Below are positions 1-9,448 of a DNA stretch of 64,000 nt, in pieces. The notes beneath the pieces are model-generated. The model worked only from the letters and a program-made list of their open reading frames with translations. It did no database searches and was not told the DNA's origin. Each line of letters starts with the position of its first letter. The stretch's first letter is position 1. The DNA is taken from positions 33,286 to 97,285 of the forward strand of contig CAZBEQ010000006.1 in the NCBI GenBank assembly GCA_964490975.1, in the 5' to 3' direction. This stretch comes from DTU013 sp964490975 (GTDB lineage Bacteria; Bacillota; Clostridia; Acetivibrionales; DTU013). The position numbers were made by a program, and so were the translations under genes.

Positions 1-1496
1 GAATGAAAGCCTTCCATGAGCATTATATGCCTTCAAACGATATTCTCAGGCCTGTGATGGAGGTTCTGCTTTCAATGGACATTTCCATGATAGCTCCTCA
101 GCATGGGTCGGTAATTAAGGACAGGATCCGGGAGCATATAAAGGCATTAAGGGATTTAGAGTGTGGGACTTTTATGAAGCTTGTAAAAAAGGATATAGCA
201 AAGTCGGGTGGTTACAGATTTGTATGCAGCTCCATCCTCAAGAGATATGCCTTGATAATGAAAAAGGAAGAAGTCCTTGAGGCGGTTGAGGGCCTGGATT
301 TAACTTTTGATAAGGAGAGTATGGAAATAAGCGATTACAGTTATCGCGGCAGTGTATTATGGGATAAGCTTTTTGAAAATATACTGGCTAAGAAGGGGAT
401 ACAGTGGCTTTTGCTGATAGAGCCGCTGGTGGAAAAGCTCTCCAGGGAATATGATATCCCGATGCCAGCAGTATTTAAGACTGCGCTGATAAAAGCGCAA
501 AAGGAAGCAGCCGGTCTTAGCAATGAGAACTCCATGCTTAAAGAAATAAATGAAAGACTTAATAGCAGTATCAGGGAGGCGCAGGATAAGCTTATCAGAT
601 GTCCTGTGACCGGCCTATATAATTATGACTTTTTCAGAAGCTATATCTCCAATAATATAAGGGATCTGTTGGCTGAGAGCTCTGGACAGAGCCCGGCGCT
701 TATAATTATTAGCGTGGATAACATGTCTAAAATCAGATTCTCCTATGGGGAGGATGAAGTCAATGAGGCTATGAAAAACATAGTCTACCTGATGAACACT
801 CTTAAAGAAAGTAATATGAACTATTTCAGGCTTCAAGGAGCCTCCTTTGCCTGCTATATTGCACATGCGGACAAGGCAAGGGCTGTGAAGTTCGCTGAGA
901 GCATTAGAAATTTGATAAATAATTCTCAAAAGTTTATTGAGAAGATCACAGTGTCTATTGGGGTGACACTATTTGCCGAAATAAGAGATAAGGCAGATGA
1001 GTTGAGCGATGCAGCAGAGACGCTTTTTTATACGACAATGGCAAGAGTAAAACTTGCGATAAACAGTGGAATGAATACTGTTTGTTATGAATCGGCGATG
1101 CAGAGTAAACGTGAGAAAACCGCAAAGGTAATGATAATTGATACTGATGAAGTCAATATAGATGTCCTCAAGACATTTCTTGAGAATCTTAAATACAACA
1201 TAATAGTTGCGAAAGATGGTGAGCAGGCAGTCGATCTGTGTGAAAAGGAGCTGCCCGACCTTGTCGTTTCCGAGATCATGCTGCCCAAGCAAGATGGCTT
1301 TATAGTAAGGGAAAGGATGCTTAAACAATCGAATACAAAGGGTATACCTTTTATAGTAGTATCTTACATGAAAAATGATGACTCCGTTCAGCGCGCGGCG
1401 GCATTAGGTGTAGAACACTATTTCAGGAAACCGTATATGCTTTCCGAACTGCTTGGTGTTATTAAGAATAAACTAAAAGGGGATCCTATCAAATGA
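1..1496 (+). CDS. Signalling-type protein, 5'-truncated: MBL/ODP tail + degenerate GGDEF + receiver with Glu at phospho-site
   Basis: The reading frame is open from the first complete codon at position 3, so the true start lies outside the window; 497 residues are visible. Residues 1-45 contain MPSN and APQHGS, typical of the end of the metallo-beta-lactamase-like oxygen-binding (ODP) domain seen in signalling fusions. Residues about 195-355 read as a GGDEF fold, but the signature after Arg-Leu is QGASF (residues 278-282), so diguanylate cyclase activity is very unlikely. Residues about 374-490 form a CheY-like receiver with the conserved KPY lysine, but the phospho-acceptor position is Glu (E424, in VVSEIMLP). 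The protein is therefore more likely a scaffold, sensor or constitutively active-like signalling component than a normal cyclase or regulator (inference). Its stop overlaps the next start by 4 bases (ATGA), so translation is probably coupled to the glycosyltransferase gene. Confidence 0.85.
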   Translation, partial: MKAFHEHYMPSNDILRPVMEVLLSMDISMIAPQHGSVIKDRIREHIKALRDLECGTFMKLVKKDIAKSGGYRFVCSSILKRYALIMKKEEVLEAVEGLDLTFDKESMEISDYSYRGSVLWDKLFENILAKKGIQWLLLIEPLVEKLSREYDIPMPAVFKTALIKAQKEAAGLSNENSMLKEINERLNSSIREAQDKLIRCPVTGLYNYDFFRSYISNNIRDLLAESSGQSPALIIISVDNMSKIRFSYGEDEVNEAMKNIVYLMNTLKESNMNYFRLQGASFACYIAHADKARAVKFAESIRNLINNSQKFIEKITVSIGVTLFAEIRDKADELSDAAETLFYTTMARVKLAINSGMNTVCYESAMQSKREKTAKVMIIDTDEVNIDVLKTFLENLKYNIIVAKDGEQAVDLCEKELPDLVVSEIMLPKQDGFIVRERMLKQSNTKGIPFIVVSYMKNDDSVQRAAALGVEHYFRKPYMLSELLGVIKNKLKGDPIK

Positions 1497-4400
1497 GTAT
1501 GAACGTTGCTTATGGCTTGATTGCTATAGCATTTCTTCTCTATTTGGACATAATACTGGTGTGTATATTGGTAATCAATAAAGTAGAGAGTGATGAAGAA
1601 CGCAGCTTGTCTTTGAATAAAAAGGCTCTGTTTCTGAATGCTCTTTTGGGGACGGTACAGAAGCCAAAAAAGAAAATCAATGCTTCAGGATATTTTGAAA
1701 TCAAACAGTCTATCCGGCTGGACAAGCTCAAGACAGGGAATATTGAAAAAGTCATTGATGTAGATAAATTGGAGAGAAGGCAGATCAGTAAGCTGAAATC
1801 TAAATTTGAAACGGTAAGGATCAGAGCTGCCGTCAGCCTGGGGCTTTTAGGTACGGAGAATGCCAGAAAAGCGCTTGAAAAATCAATAATAGAGGAAGGC
1901 AGCTATCCGGCAAAGCTTTATATGGCAAACTCATTGGCTGATATAGCAGCTGAGGAATCGATCCCTGTTTTGGTGGAGTCTCTCCAAAATGCCCACCGTT
2001 GGTATCGTGACAGGGCAAACTCACTTATTTCCGACTTCGGCAGGAGTTTTGACTCATATTTGCCGCAGATAATCCGAAGCAATAAAATTGAGATAATGGA
2101 ATTGATCGTCAGTTTTTCATCAACATATTTTAATAATGATTTGAAGGAATATCTAATAAATATTTTAGATAACAGGGAAGAAAAAAGAAAGGAAATTCAG
2201 ACTCGATTTGGTTCGGCCAAGGCAAAATACTGTGCTAACTGTATATACGGCACAACTATGGATACTGCAGGCAACAGGATATGCAGGTATAAGGGCGTGG
2301 TCGAATCTGAATATATGTGCCGCAGATATAAGTTACTGCCTGTAAGTGTCAACAGTGTGCAAAGCTTTAATGACCTTGTATACAAAGCAGCTGATATATT
2401 GGCGCGGGTTTACCCGAAGGTTCTGGATGATGAGAAATATCTTGATTCAAGCGATGTAGTGATAAGAAATATAGCAATAAAAGCCCTTTCGGCACTCAGT
2501 GGCAAGGAGACTATTAATAAGCTTGTTTCTTATCTTAAGTCTGATGAGACATCAAGGAGCGCAATCTATGCAATTTCAGTCATTATAGAAAGAAGCCCGG
2601 AACAAATAAATACAGTAGTTAAATGGTTCGAAAGCGAGAACGCCCCAAAAGTCAGACAAAGGCTGGCAGAAGTGCTTTCCGGGAGAATTGAATACTTTAT
2701 CATGAGACTGAATTCCCAAAATAAAAAATCTGGGGATGATATTATAAGGCAAATTCTTTTGCTTGGAAGAAGCAGTGAGGTTATTGACTTTTTAAATAAG
2801 AACAGTGATATCGATATTGAAAATGAGCTACTGGCAATTGTTAAGGAGGTTATCCACGCAGCTCCTCCAATTGCTGATGAATTCAGATCCTATCTTAATG
2901 AACGTCTTACTAAAAAGTGCGGCTTGGAACGACGGGTCGAAGTAACGGCAAAAAAGGCTGTGAAAAAGGATAAAGTACTCCTGAGCACACAATATATACT
3001 TTTGGCAGCTTCGCTTTTGCTGTTTCCTATCATATACCTTTTGAGGCATTCCGAGATAGTCTTGCGTTTTAGTTTTAAAGATCAGTTAAGGGTATTCGTC
3101 ATCGATTACAATTATTATCTTATTTTTTATTTGTTTGCTATAAATGCTATTTATATCGGCCTGCTAGTCATTTCACTGTTTCAGGCAAGAAAGCAACAGA
3201 TGAGATGGAAGGTGAAGAACACCTCAATGCTCTTTAAAAGCCACATGCTACCTTCTGTTTCAATCATTGCTCCCGCTTTTAATGAAGAGAAGACAATAAT
3301 CGAAAGCGCAAATTCGCTGCTTAATCTCAAATACCCTGATTATGAGCTTATCATAGTAAATGACGGTTCCCGCGACAGGACACTGGAGGTGTTGATTAAA
3401 TACTTTGACCTTACAAGAGTAGACCATATCTTTGAAAATCGCCTGAACACAAAGCCTGTCCGAGGGATTTACAAGAATAGCTCCATACCTAAGCTGATCG
3501 TTGTCGATAAGGTGAATGGCGGAAAGGCCGATTCTCTTAATGCAGGGATCAATATATCGGCTAAGGAGTACTTCTGTGGTATCGATGCAGATTCACTAAT
3601 AGAAAGCGATGCTTTGCTGAAGCTTGCTTCTGTTACATTGGATGAAGGGACCGAGACTCCTGCAATAGGAGGCAATGTATTTCCTATCAACGGATGTACT
3701 GTCGAAAGAGGGCAGATAAGTGAAATAAAGGTTCCCCGGAATTGGCTCGCGAAAATTCAAACAGTTGAATATGTCAGGGCATTTATGGCAGGAAGACTGG
3801 GATGGGCATCATTGAACAGTCTGCTAATAATCTCCGGAGCTTTCGGGCTTTTTAGAAAGGAACGTATTATAAGCGCCGGGGGTTATCTGACAAGCACCGG
3901 GAAGTATGCAAAGGACACAGTAGGAGAAGATATGGAGCTTGTCGTGCGTATAACCAGACTGATGAGGGAGCTGAAACAGAAGTACCGTATCGGCTATGTC
4001 TTTAACGCAAATTGCTGGACTGAGGTCCCGGAAGATGTAAAAAGCTTGAGAAAGCAACGGTACAGATGGCATAGGGGGCTGATAGAAATCCTTTCATTTC
4101 ATAAAAGAATGATTTTCAATCCTCGCTATGGCCGGATTGGAATGCTTGCAATGCCATACTTCTTTTTCTTTGAAATGATCGGGCCGCTTATCGAGGTCCA
4201 GGGATACCTTATGGCAATTTTGGCCTTGATTGTGGGGGCGTTGAGTACTGAGATGGCGATATTGCTTTTTATTGCTTCTATCTTGCTGGGAGGACTTATT
4301 TCTATAGCATCGCTGCTTATTGCAGAAAAGGACGTTAAATATTTCAAGCTAAAAGAAGTTCTTATACTTGTTGCCTACTCAATTATTGAGAACCTCGGAC

Positions 4401-4522
4401 CGCGCCAGCTTTTGAGCTTGTGGCGCACAGGGGCGTATCTGAGCATGCTGCGAAAGCAGGGAGGATGGGAAAAGGCGGAGAGGAAAGGTTTTGCCGCATC
4501 AAATACTGCTGCAAAGGTGTGA
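1493..4522 (+). CDS. HEAT-repeat, membrane-bound family 2 glycosyltransferase (processive beta-glycan synthase-like)
   Basis: A 1009-residue membrane protein. An N-terminal transmembrane helix (residues about 4-28) is followed by cytoplasmic HEAT/armadillo-like helical repeats (about 100-200 and 320-440). Between them is a Cys cluster (YCANC near 246, RICRY near 263, MCRRY near 275) that could bind metal. Two transmembrane helices (about 500-570) precede a GT2 catalytic domain (about 585-860) with APAFNEE, VNDGS, DAD (near 698), GED (near 811) and QRYRW (near 854). This is the motif set of processive synthases such as BcsA, HasA and PgaC. Further C-terminal membrane segments follow. It should polymerise and extrude a polysaccharide from a UDP-sugar; which sugar cannot be told, and no PilZ domain is evident. 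The start is chosen by the ATGA overlap with the upstream gene and an AAAAGGGG upstream. Confidence 0.9.
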   Translation: MSMNVAYGLIAIAFLLYLDIILVCILVINKVESDEERSLSLNKKALFLNALLGTVQKPKKKINASGYFEIKQSIRLDKLKTGNIEKVIDVDKLERRQISKLKSKFETVRIRAAVSLGLLGTENARKALEKSIIEEGSYPAKLYMANSLADIAAEESIPVLVESLQNAHRWYRDRANSLISDFGRSFDSYLPQIIRSNKIEIMELIVSFSSTYFNNDLKEYLINILDNREEKRKEIQTRFGSAKAKYCANCIYGTTMDTAGNRICRYKGVVESEYMCRRYKLLPVSVNSVQSFNDLVYKAADILARVYPKVLDDEKYLDSSDVVIRNIAIKALSALSGKETINKLVSYLKSDETSRSAIYAISVIIERSPEQINTVVKWFESENAPKVRQRLAEVLSGRIEYFIMRLNSQNKKSGDDIIRQILLLGRSSEVIDFLNKNSDIDIENELLAIVKEVIHAAPPIADEFRSYLNERLTKKCGLERRVEVTAKKAVKKDKVLLSTQYILLAASLLLFPIIYLLRHSEIVLRFSFKDQLRVFVIDYNYYLIFYLFAINAIYIGLLVISLFQARKQQMRWKVKNTSMLFKSHMLPSVSIIAPAFNEEKTIIESANSLLNLKYPDYELIIVNDGSRDRTLEVLIKYFDLTRVDHIFENRLNTKPVRGIYKNSSIPKLIVVDKVNGGKADSLNAGINISAKEYFCGIDADSLIESDALLKLASVTLDEGTETPAIGGNVFPINGCTVERGQISEIKVPRNWLAKIQTVEYVRAFMAGRLGWASLNSLLIISGAFGLFRKERIISAGGYLTSTGKYAKDTVGEDMELVVRITRLMRELKQKYRIGYVFNANCWTEVPEDVKSLRKQRYRWHRGLIEILSFHKRMIFNPRYGRIGMLAMPYFFFFEMIGPLIEVQGYLMAILALIVGALSTEMAILLFIASILLGGLISIASLLIAEKDVKYFKLKEVLILVAYSIIENLGPRQLLSLWRTGAYLSMLRKQGGWEKAERKGFAASNTAAKV

Positions 4523-4529
4523 ATGAGCT

Positions 4530-6635
4530 ATGAAAAAGAATGTTATTGTCATATCGGCATATGTGATCATGGTTATTGCCACCATATCGATGGTTGTCCT
4601 GGCTTTGGAATTGACAGGCGGCAATGCGCATAAGGGTGAGAGTGAAAAAATGTATGCAAGGACAAGTAAAAATGGTTTCCAGGTATTGAACGCAAATAAG
4701 TGGGAGGACTTCTTTGTCAAAGGTGTGAATATAGGGGCTGCGTTACCTGGGAAGTGGTTTACCGAGTTCCCGGAAGATGAACGGGTCTATTTCGGATGGT
4801 TCGAGAAAATTGAACAGATGAATGCCAATTGCATACGGGTGTATACATTACTCCCGCCTAAATTTTACGCTGCGCTGGATAACTATAACCATAAAAACCC
4901 GGGGGATCAACTGTTGCTTTTACAGGAGATCTGGCCGGAAGAAAGCCCTCAAGGTAACAACTATCTGGGCAGTGAGTATGCTGACGGGTATCTGCGTGAG
5001 ATTGAGCGTGATATAGATGCCATACACGGCAATGCTTATATTCCTGAAAGAAAGGGACGTGCGTACGGCTTTTACACAGAAGATGTATCGGCGTATGTAC
5101 TGGGGTATCTGGTCGGCAGGGAGCTGGAGCCGGATGAGGTAATTGCAACTAATGAAATGAACAAGGGTTACAGCTTCAATGGGGATTACCTTTCCTGCGG
5201 GGCACAAGCAAGTCCTTCAGAGGCATGGCTTGCCATGAACTGCGATTATGTATTGAAATACGAGGATAATAAGTATGGGACACAGCATCCTGTGTCAATT
5301 GTCAGCTGGCCGACATTGGACCCTCAGGAACATGATTCCGAGTGGAATGCTCAAGGAATAAAATCATTGGAATATAATGACAAGGTTTCTATTGATATAA
5401 ACCATTTTGATACAGGAACGAAAATGAAGGCAGGCTTTTTCGGAGCATATCACATCTATCCTAATTATCCGGACTTTATGAATAATGAGAGCGGCTACGA
5501 TGAGTATCAGGATGAAGCCGGAAGGTTAAGGTACGGAGGGTATCTTCAGGAATTTATCGCCGGACATAGCAAATATCCTGCACTGGTTGCAGAGCTTGGA
5601 CTCCCGACAGGAATGGGGAATGCCCATTCGAGCCCTGATGGTTTGAACCACGGCGGGCTGACAGAGGAACAGCAGGGTGGCGGGATAGTAAGGATGATGA
5701 AAGCGATTCAAAAGGAAGGCTATGCAGGAGGCATAGTCTTTGAGTGGATAGATGAATGGGCAAAGAAAACGTGGATAACCGAACCGTTCATGATACCATA
5801 TGAAAGACATGTCTATTGGCATAACTCAATGGATCCCGAACAGAATTATGGCTTGATGGCGGTCGAGCCTGAGCTTGCAGAGGAATACGAGTATGCAGGC
5901 CAGGGGAACGAGACTATAAAAAGTATAGGCTTGAAGCATGATGTTGCATATTTGTATCTGGAGATAGATTTAACCGAGCCGATCGATTATAGTAATGAAA
6001 GGCTCCTGATAGGAATTGACACATATGACAGGGAAAGAGGAGAATTCAAATATGCCAAGAATGCCGATATTATGGCTCTGACCGGACTTGAATTCCTGCT
6101 GGACATTAACGGTGAGCAAAGTTCCAGGATTTTGGCGCATCCAGGGTATAATATAGCTGGAAACAGGTTTTCCTCATACAAAAGTACAGATGGAGTGTTT
6201 GAAGAAATAATTCAGCTGACGGCACGTGAGAGGGTAACAAAGGATGGAAGGAAGATAGATGCCATATATCAGAATGAAAGTAAGCTGAAATATGGATCAT
6301 TCACGGATAATTCCTATAGTCAGCTTTACTTCGCGGATAATAAAATTTATTGCAGGCTGCCGTGGACGAAGTTGAATTTCACAGACCCATCGAATATGAT
6401 GGTGCTCGATGATAACACCAATACCGGTGTTTTGTCGAGAGACAGCCTTAAAACTACCGGTACGGAGGGTGTTATTGTCTCTGTACTCATGCTCGAAAAC
6501 GATACCAATAAGAAAATTGACCAGTTGAGTATGAAAGAGCCGTATTCATGGAACACATGGAATGAGCCCCGATACAGCGAAAGACTCAAAAAAAGCTATT
6601 ATGTGCTGCAGGAATACTTTGGTAAACTGAAATAA
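4530..6635 (+). CDS. Membrane-anchored TIM-barrel glycosidase-like protein
   Basis: 701 residues, 7 bases after the glycosyltransferase stop. An uncleaved signal anchor (residues about 5-27) should place the rest outside the membrane. Residues about 45-450 look like a clan GH-A (GH2/GH5-like) TIM barrel: FVKGVNIG at the first strand, NCIRVYTLLPP, and VAELGLPTG, which resembles the nucleophile strand of that clan. The usual Asn-Glu acid/base pair is not obvious; GRELEPDE is the nearest candidate. The C-terminal 220 residues appear to form a beta-sandwich module, possibly carbohydrate-binding. By position it probably trims, modifies or helps release the polysaccharide made by the preceding synthase (inference). 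The exact family is not recognised. Confidence 0.8.
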   Translation: MKKNVIVISAYVIMVIATISMVVLALELTGGNAHKGESEKMYARTSKNGFQVLNANKWEDFFVKGVNIGAALPGKWFTEFPEDERVYFGWFEKIEQMNANCIRVYTLLPPKFYAALDNYNHKNPGDQLLLLQEIWPEESPQGNNYLGSEYADGYLREIERDIDAIHGNAYIPERKGRAYGFYTEDVSAYVLGYLVGRELEPDEVIATNEMNKGYSFNGDYLSCGAQASPSEAWLAMNCDYVLKYEDNKYGTQHPVSIVSWPTLDPQEHDSEWNAQGIKSLEYNDKVSIDINHFDTGTKMKAGFFGAYHIYPNYPDFMNNESGYDEYQDEAGRLRYGGYLQEFIAGHSKYPALVAELGLPTGMGNAHSSPDGLNHGGLTEEQQGGGIVRMMKAIQKEGYAGGIVFEWIDEWAKKTWITEPFMIPYERHVYWHNSMDPEQNYGLMAVEPELAEEYEYAGQGNETIKSIGLKHDVAYLYLEIDLTEPIDYSNERLLIGIDTYDRERGEFKYAKNADIMALTGLEFLLDINGEQSSRILAHPGYNIAGNRFSSYKSTDGVFEEIIQLTARERVTKDGRKIDAIYQNESKLKYGSFTDNSYSQLYFADNKIYCRLPWTKLNFTDPSNMMVLDDNTNTGVLSRDSLKTTGTEGVIVSVLMLENDTNKKIDQLSMKEPYSWNTWNEPRYSERLKKSYYVLQEYFGKLK

Positions 6636-6651
6636 TCAGGAATGGAAGTGC

Positions 6652-7437
6652 TTGAAATTGAATAAAGGTAACATGTCAGAAGTACTCAAAGAGGGCAACA
6701 TTGTTTATAGAGATATGAAACCTCAAAGTAAAACGATACACAGGCTGTTATTACATCTTGAAGAGAAAGGCATCCGTTTTGTTCCGCGGTTTTTTGGCGT
6801 AAATGATAAGGGACAGGAAATGCTGAGTTTTGTCGAGGGGGAGACTTTAGAGTATTATCCTGATGTAAGCGATTTTCAGCGCAGGGTCGAGACTGTTCAG
6901 CAGGCAGCGAAAATGCTAAGGAAGTACCATGATGCGACACTTGATTTTGAAAAACTTCCGCAAGACATTTGGTATCTGCAATATAAAGGCGGAGCGGAAA
7001 AAGAGGTTATCTGCCATAATGATTTCGCACCGTATAATGTTACATTTATTGACGATGAACCTGCAGGCATGATCGATTTTGATACGGCCTGCCCTGCTCC
7101 AAGGATATGGGATGTTGCGTATGCTGTCTACCGGTTTGTACCGCTGGGCATGGAGGTTTATGCTCCTGATGGAAGAACCTGCCGACTTTATAATAAGGCA
7201 TTGGACTGTGAAGAAAGAAGGCTCTTGCTAAAAGCGTTTATTGATGCTTATGCCAATATGAGTGTCCCAGAGGTTTTACACAATGTAGTATTGCGGTTGC
7301 AGGATCTAGTGACGCTTTTTGATGAGGAGTGCCGGAAGGGCAATGCAGCATTTATTAAAATGAAAGCAGAAGGACACCAGCAGTTATATATCAACGAAAT
7401 TCAATTTATAAAAGAGAATATGACGGACTGGGAGTGA
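6652..7437 (+). CDS. APH/CotS-like phosphotransferase (protein-kinase-like fold)
   Basis: 261 residues. A TTG start at 6652 is preceded by GGAAG, 16 bases after the previous stop; the alternative ATG at 6673 has no good ribosome site. The C-lobe carries the aminoglycoside-phosphotransferase/choline-kinase motif: CHNDFAPYNV with catalytic Asp124, then MIDFDTACP with metal-binding Asp142/Asp144, then an aromatic WDVAYAVYRF helix. The N-lobe is short but has the FVEGETLEYYP hinge. Families with this fold phosphorylate small hydroxylated molecules, sugars or, in CotH/CotS relatives, spore-coat components. As the last gene of the putative polysaccharide unit it may phosphorylate a sugar or precursor. 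Drug resistance is unlikely from this context. Confidence 0.85.
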   Translation: MKLNKGNMSEVLKEGNIVYRDMKPQSKTIHRLLLHLEEKGIRFVPRFFGVNDKGQEMLSFVEGETLEYYPDVSDFQRRVETVQQAAKMLRKYHDATLDFEKLPQDIWYLQYKGGAEKEVICHNDFAPYNVTFIDDEPAGMIDFDTACPAPRIWDVAYAVYRFVPLGMEVYAPDGRTCRLYNKALDCEERRLLLKAFIDAYANMSVPEVLHNVVLRLQDLVTLFDEECRKGNAAFIKMKAEGHQQLYINEIQFIKENMTDWE

Positions 7438-7545
7438 TGATGTCAGTGCTTCCACTATTGTGTAATGATGTCAAAATGCAGGGGGTACTGTATCTCATGC
7501 AGCACTAAAGTTACAGTATTTACATCTCGAAAGAATACTCAAATC

Positions 7546-7575
7546 TTTCAAGTTTAGCGCTTAATATGGTATAAT
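7546..7575 (+). promoter_or_regulatory. Promoter of the two-component/ABC operon
   Basis: An extended -10 (TGG then TATAAT, hexamer at 7570-7575) with TTTCAA at 7546-7551 and an 18-base spacer lies about 55 bases upstream of the histidine kinase start. The preceding interval 7438-7545 holds no other gene and no convincing terminator for the upstream unit. Confidence 0.6.
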
Positions 7576-7630
7576 TAATAAAAAGTTAGATGATTAAGGC
7601 TTGCATTGATGAGGCATAGTGGGGGTACAT

Positions 7631-9448
7631 GTGTTCAAAAAATATATATCCGCATTTTTGAACAATTTATCTATATCGCAAAAAATGGTGCTCATATTTC
7701 TGGGTTCTGTTATATTGCCTCTGGCCATAACAACCTCTTTTTATTACAAGGACGCGGAAAAAAATATACAGTATCAAATTATACAAAGCCTGAAAAGTTC
7801 CTTTGACGATACTACGGACAAAGTTAACGGAGTAATATCCGGCGCTGTCACTCTCTCGCTAAAGTATAATACAAACGAAGATTTATATAAATTTCTTGAT
7901 ACCTCCTACTCTGATGATATAAATTATCTGGTTGAATACCAGAATAGAATCAAGGGATTGCTTGATTTGGATCTGGCCTACAATCCAAATATCAGAAAAA
8001 TCAGTCTGTATACAGACAACCCTACTGTCCTCAACGGTTCTCTCATAAGTAAAATAGAAAAGGTTGATTTCACAACTCTCGGTGAGAAGGTAATAGATTG
8101 CAGCACATACAACATCACCTCAAATGAGAATGGACTCAAACTCAGGCTATCCTTGGTTCCGCCTGTAACCAAGACCTCATACGACAGATATCTTAGTATT
8201 ATAAAACCTTTACAATATTACAATCAGTATTCGAACTATAATAAGCTTCTCAGGGTTGATATAAACATTTCCTCCATATCATCGATTCTTGAAGACAGAG
8301 GCATGTTTGACAATATCGTACTGGTAGATTCTGGCAACCATATTATTGCTGCAGCAAATTCCTATCAGGAATACGGCAGCTATGACATATTCCAGCAAGA
8401 CAAACTAAAGCCTGGAATGGTGGTGCTTAAACAGCCGCTTGAAGATGTACCGCTCTCATTGTATGGCTATTACAATTCCAAGATAATTTCTAACGAATTC
8501 ACAAAAATGAGATGGAAAACACTAGCCATCGTTTTAATCAGTATGATTCCTGCAATGCTTTGTATACTACTGATAGCCGGTAATATCACCAAACGTACAA
8601 AGCTTGTAGTTAATCTATCAAAACAGATAGCGCAAGGAAACTTTGTTCAAATAGCCCAAAAAAATATCGAAAACGATGAAATAGGAATATTAGCAGATAG
8701 TATGAATCAAATGAGTATTAAGTTGAAGACTTTGATCGATAAGGAGTATAATGAACGCATATTAAAAGCTCAATTGGAGCGTGAAACGGCGCAAACAAAG
8801 CTGTTGGCACTCCAAAGCCAGGTAAACCCGCACTTTTTGTTCAATGCACTTGAGTGTATCCGTCTGAAGGCAATATCAAAGAATGAAACTGAAACTGCAG
8901 AAATGATAATGTATATGGCGCAAATGTTCAGACATCTGATCAGCTGGAAGGATGATATAATTTATCTGATCGAGGAAATAAAGTTTCTGTATGAATTTTT
9001 GAGCATCCAGAAATACAGGTTTGACGATGAATTTGAGTACTCTGTCAAGGTCGATGAAGAAGCGAAAACCTGTCTGCTTCCTATATTCATTATTCAGCCG
9101 CTGGTCGAGAATGCCTGCGTGCATGGGGTTGAAGCGATTTCAAATAACAGGTATGTAGAAGTGAATGCATACATTGAAGAAAACAAGCTTGTAGTAATTG
9201 TGCGTGACAATGGTTCCGGAATAGAAGAGGAAAGGCTTGAAAGCCTTAGAAATATGCTTGACGGTGGTGAAAAGCTTACTGAAAGCGTTGGTATTTTCAA
9301 TGTATATCAGCGCATGGTTTTGTATTATGGCAGGGAGTTCACATTTGATGTCAGCAGTGTACCGGGAGAGGGCACAGAAATTACAATCAAGGTTCCTGTC
9401 AGACATTCTAAGGAGGAATTCAATGTACTCAATTTTATTGATAGATGA
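7631..9448 (+). CDS. Sensor histidine kinase, YesM/LytS-type (His_kinase + HATPase_c)
   Basis: 605 residues from the GTG at 7631, which has a GGGGG ribosome site 5 bases upstream; an in-frame GTG at 7619 with GAGG is the alternative. A first transmembrane helix (about 15-38), an extracellular sensor domain of about 240 residues, a second helix (about 292-315) and a HAMP linker are visible. These are followed by the YesM-type phospho-acceptor block QVNPHFLFNALE (His near residue 401) and an ATPase with VENACVHG and DNGSGI boxes. The family pairs with AraC-type response regulators and senses extracellular oligosaccharides or their binding proteins. The gene overlaps the regulator gene by 26 bases, which supports a cognate pair controlling the downstream transporter. 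Confidence 0.93.
   Translation: MFKKYISAFLNNLSISQKMVLIFLGSVILPLAITTSFYYKDAEKNIQYQIIQSLKSSFDDTTDKVNGVISGAVTLSLKYNTNEDLYKFLDTSYSDDINYLVEYQNRIKGLLDLDLAYNPNIRKISLYTDNPTVLNGSLISKIEKVDFTTLGEKVIDCSTYNITSNENGLKLRLSLVPPVTKTSYDRYLSIIKPLQYYNQYSNYNKLLRVDINISSISSILEDRGMFDNIVLVDSGNHIIAAANSYQEYGSYDIFQQDKLKPGMVVLKQPLEDVPLSLYGYYNSKIISNEFTKMRWKTLAIVLISMIPAMLCILLIAGNITKRTKLVVNLSKQIAQGNFVQIAQKNIENDEIGILADSMNQMSIKLKTLIDKEYNERILKAQLERETAQTKLLALQSQVNPHFLFNALECIRLKAISKNETETAEMIMYMAQMFRHLISWKDDIIYLIEEIKFLYEFLSIQKYRFDDEFEYSVKVDEEAKTCLLPIFIIQPLVENACVHGVEAISNNRYVEVNAYIEENKLVVIVRDNGSGIEEERLESLRNMLDGGEKLTESVGIFNVYQRMVLYYGREFTFDVSSVPGEGTEITIKVPVRHSKEEFNVLNFIDR

Noticed and set aside
7437..7508. A 23-codon frame overlapping the stop of the APH-like gene, with a GGGAG upstream
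   Set aside because: Very short, no recognisable composition or family, and its ribosome site is also the end of the preceding gene. It is not enough to call a gene.
9237..9422. N-terminal extension of the response regulator by 62 codons
   Set aside because: The extension lies inside the histidine kinase gene, while AGGAGG sits exactly 6 bases before ATG 9423, where the receiver domain begins.
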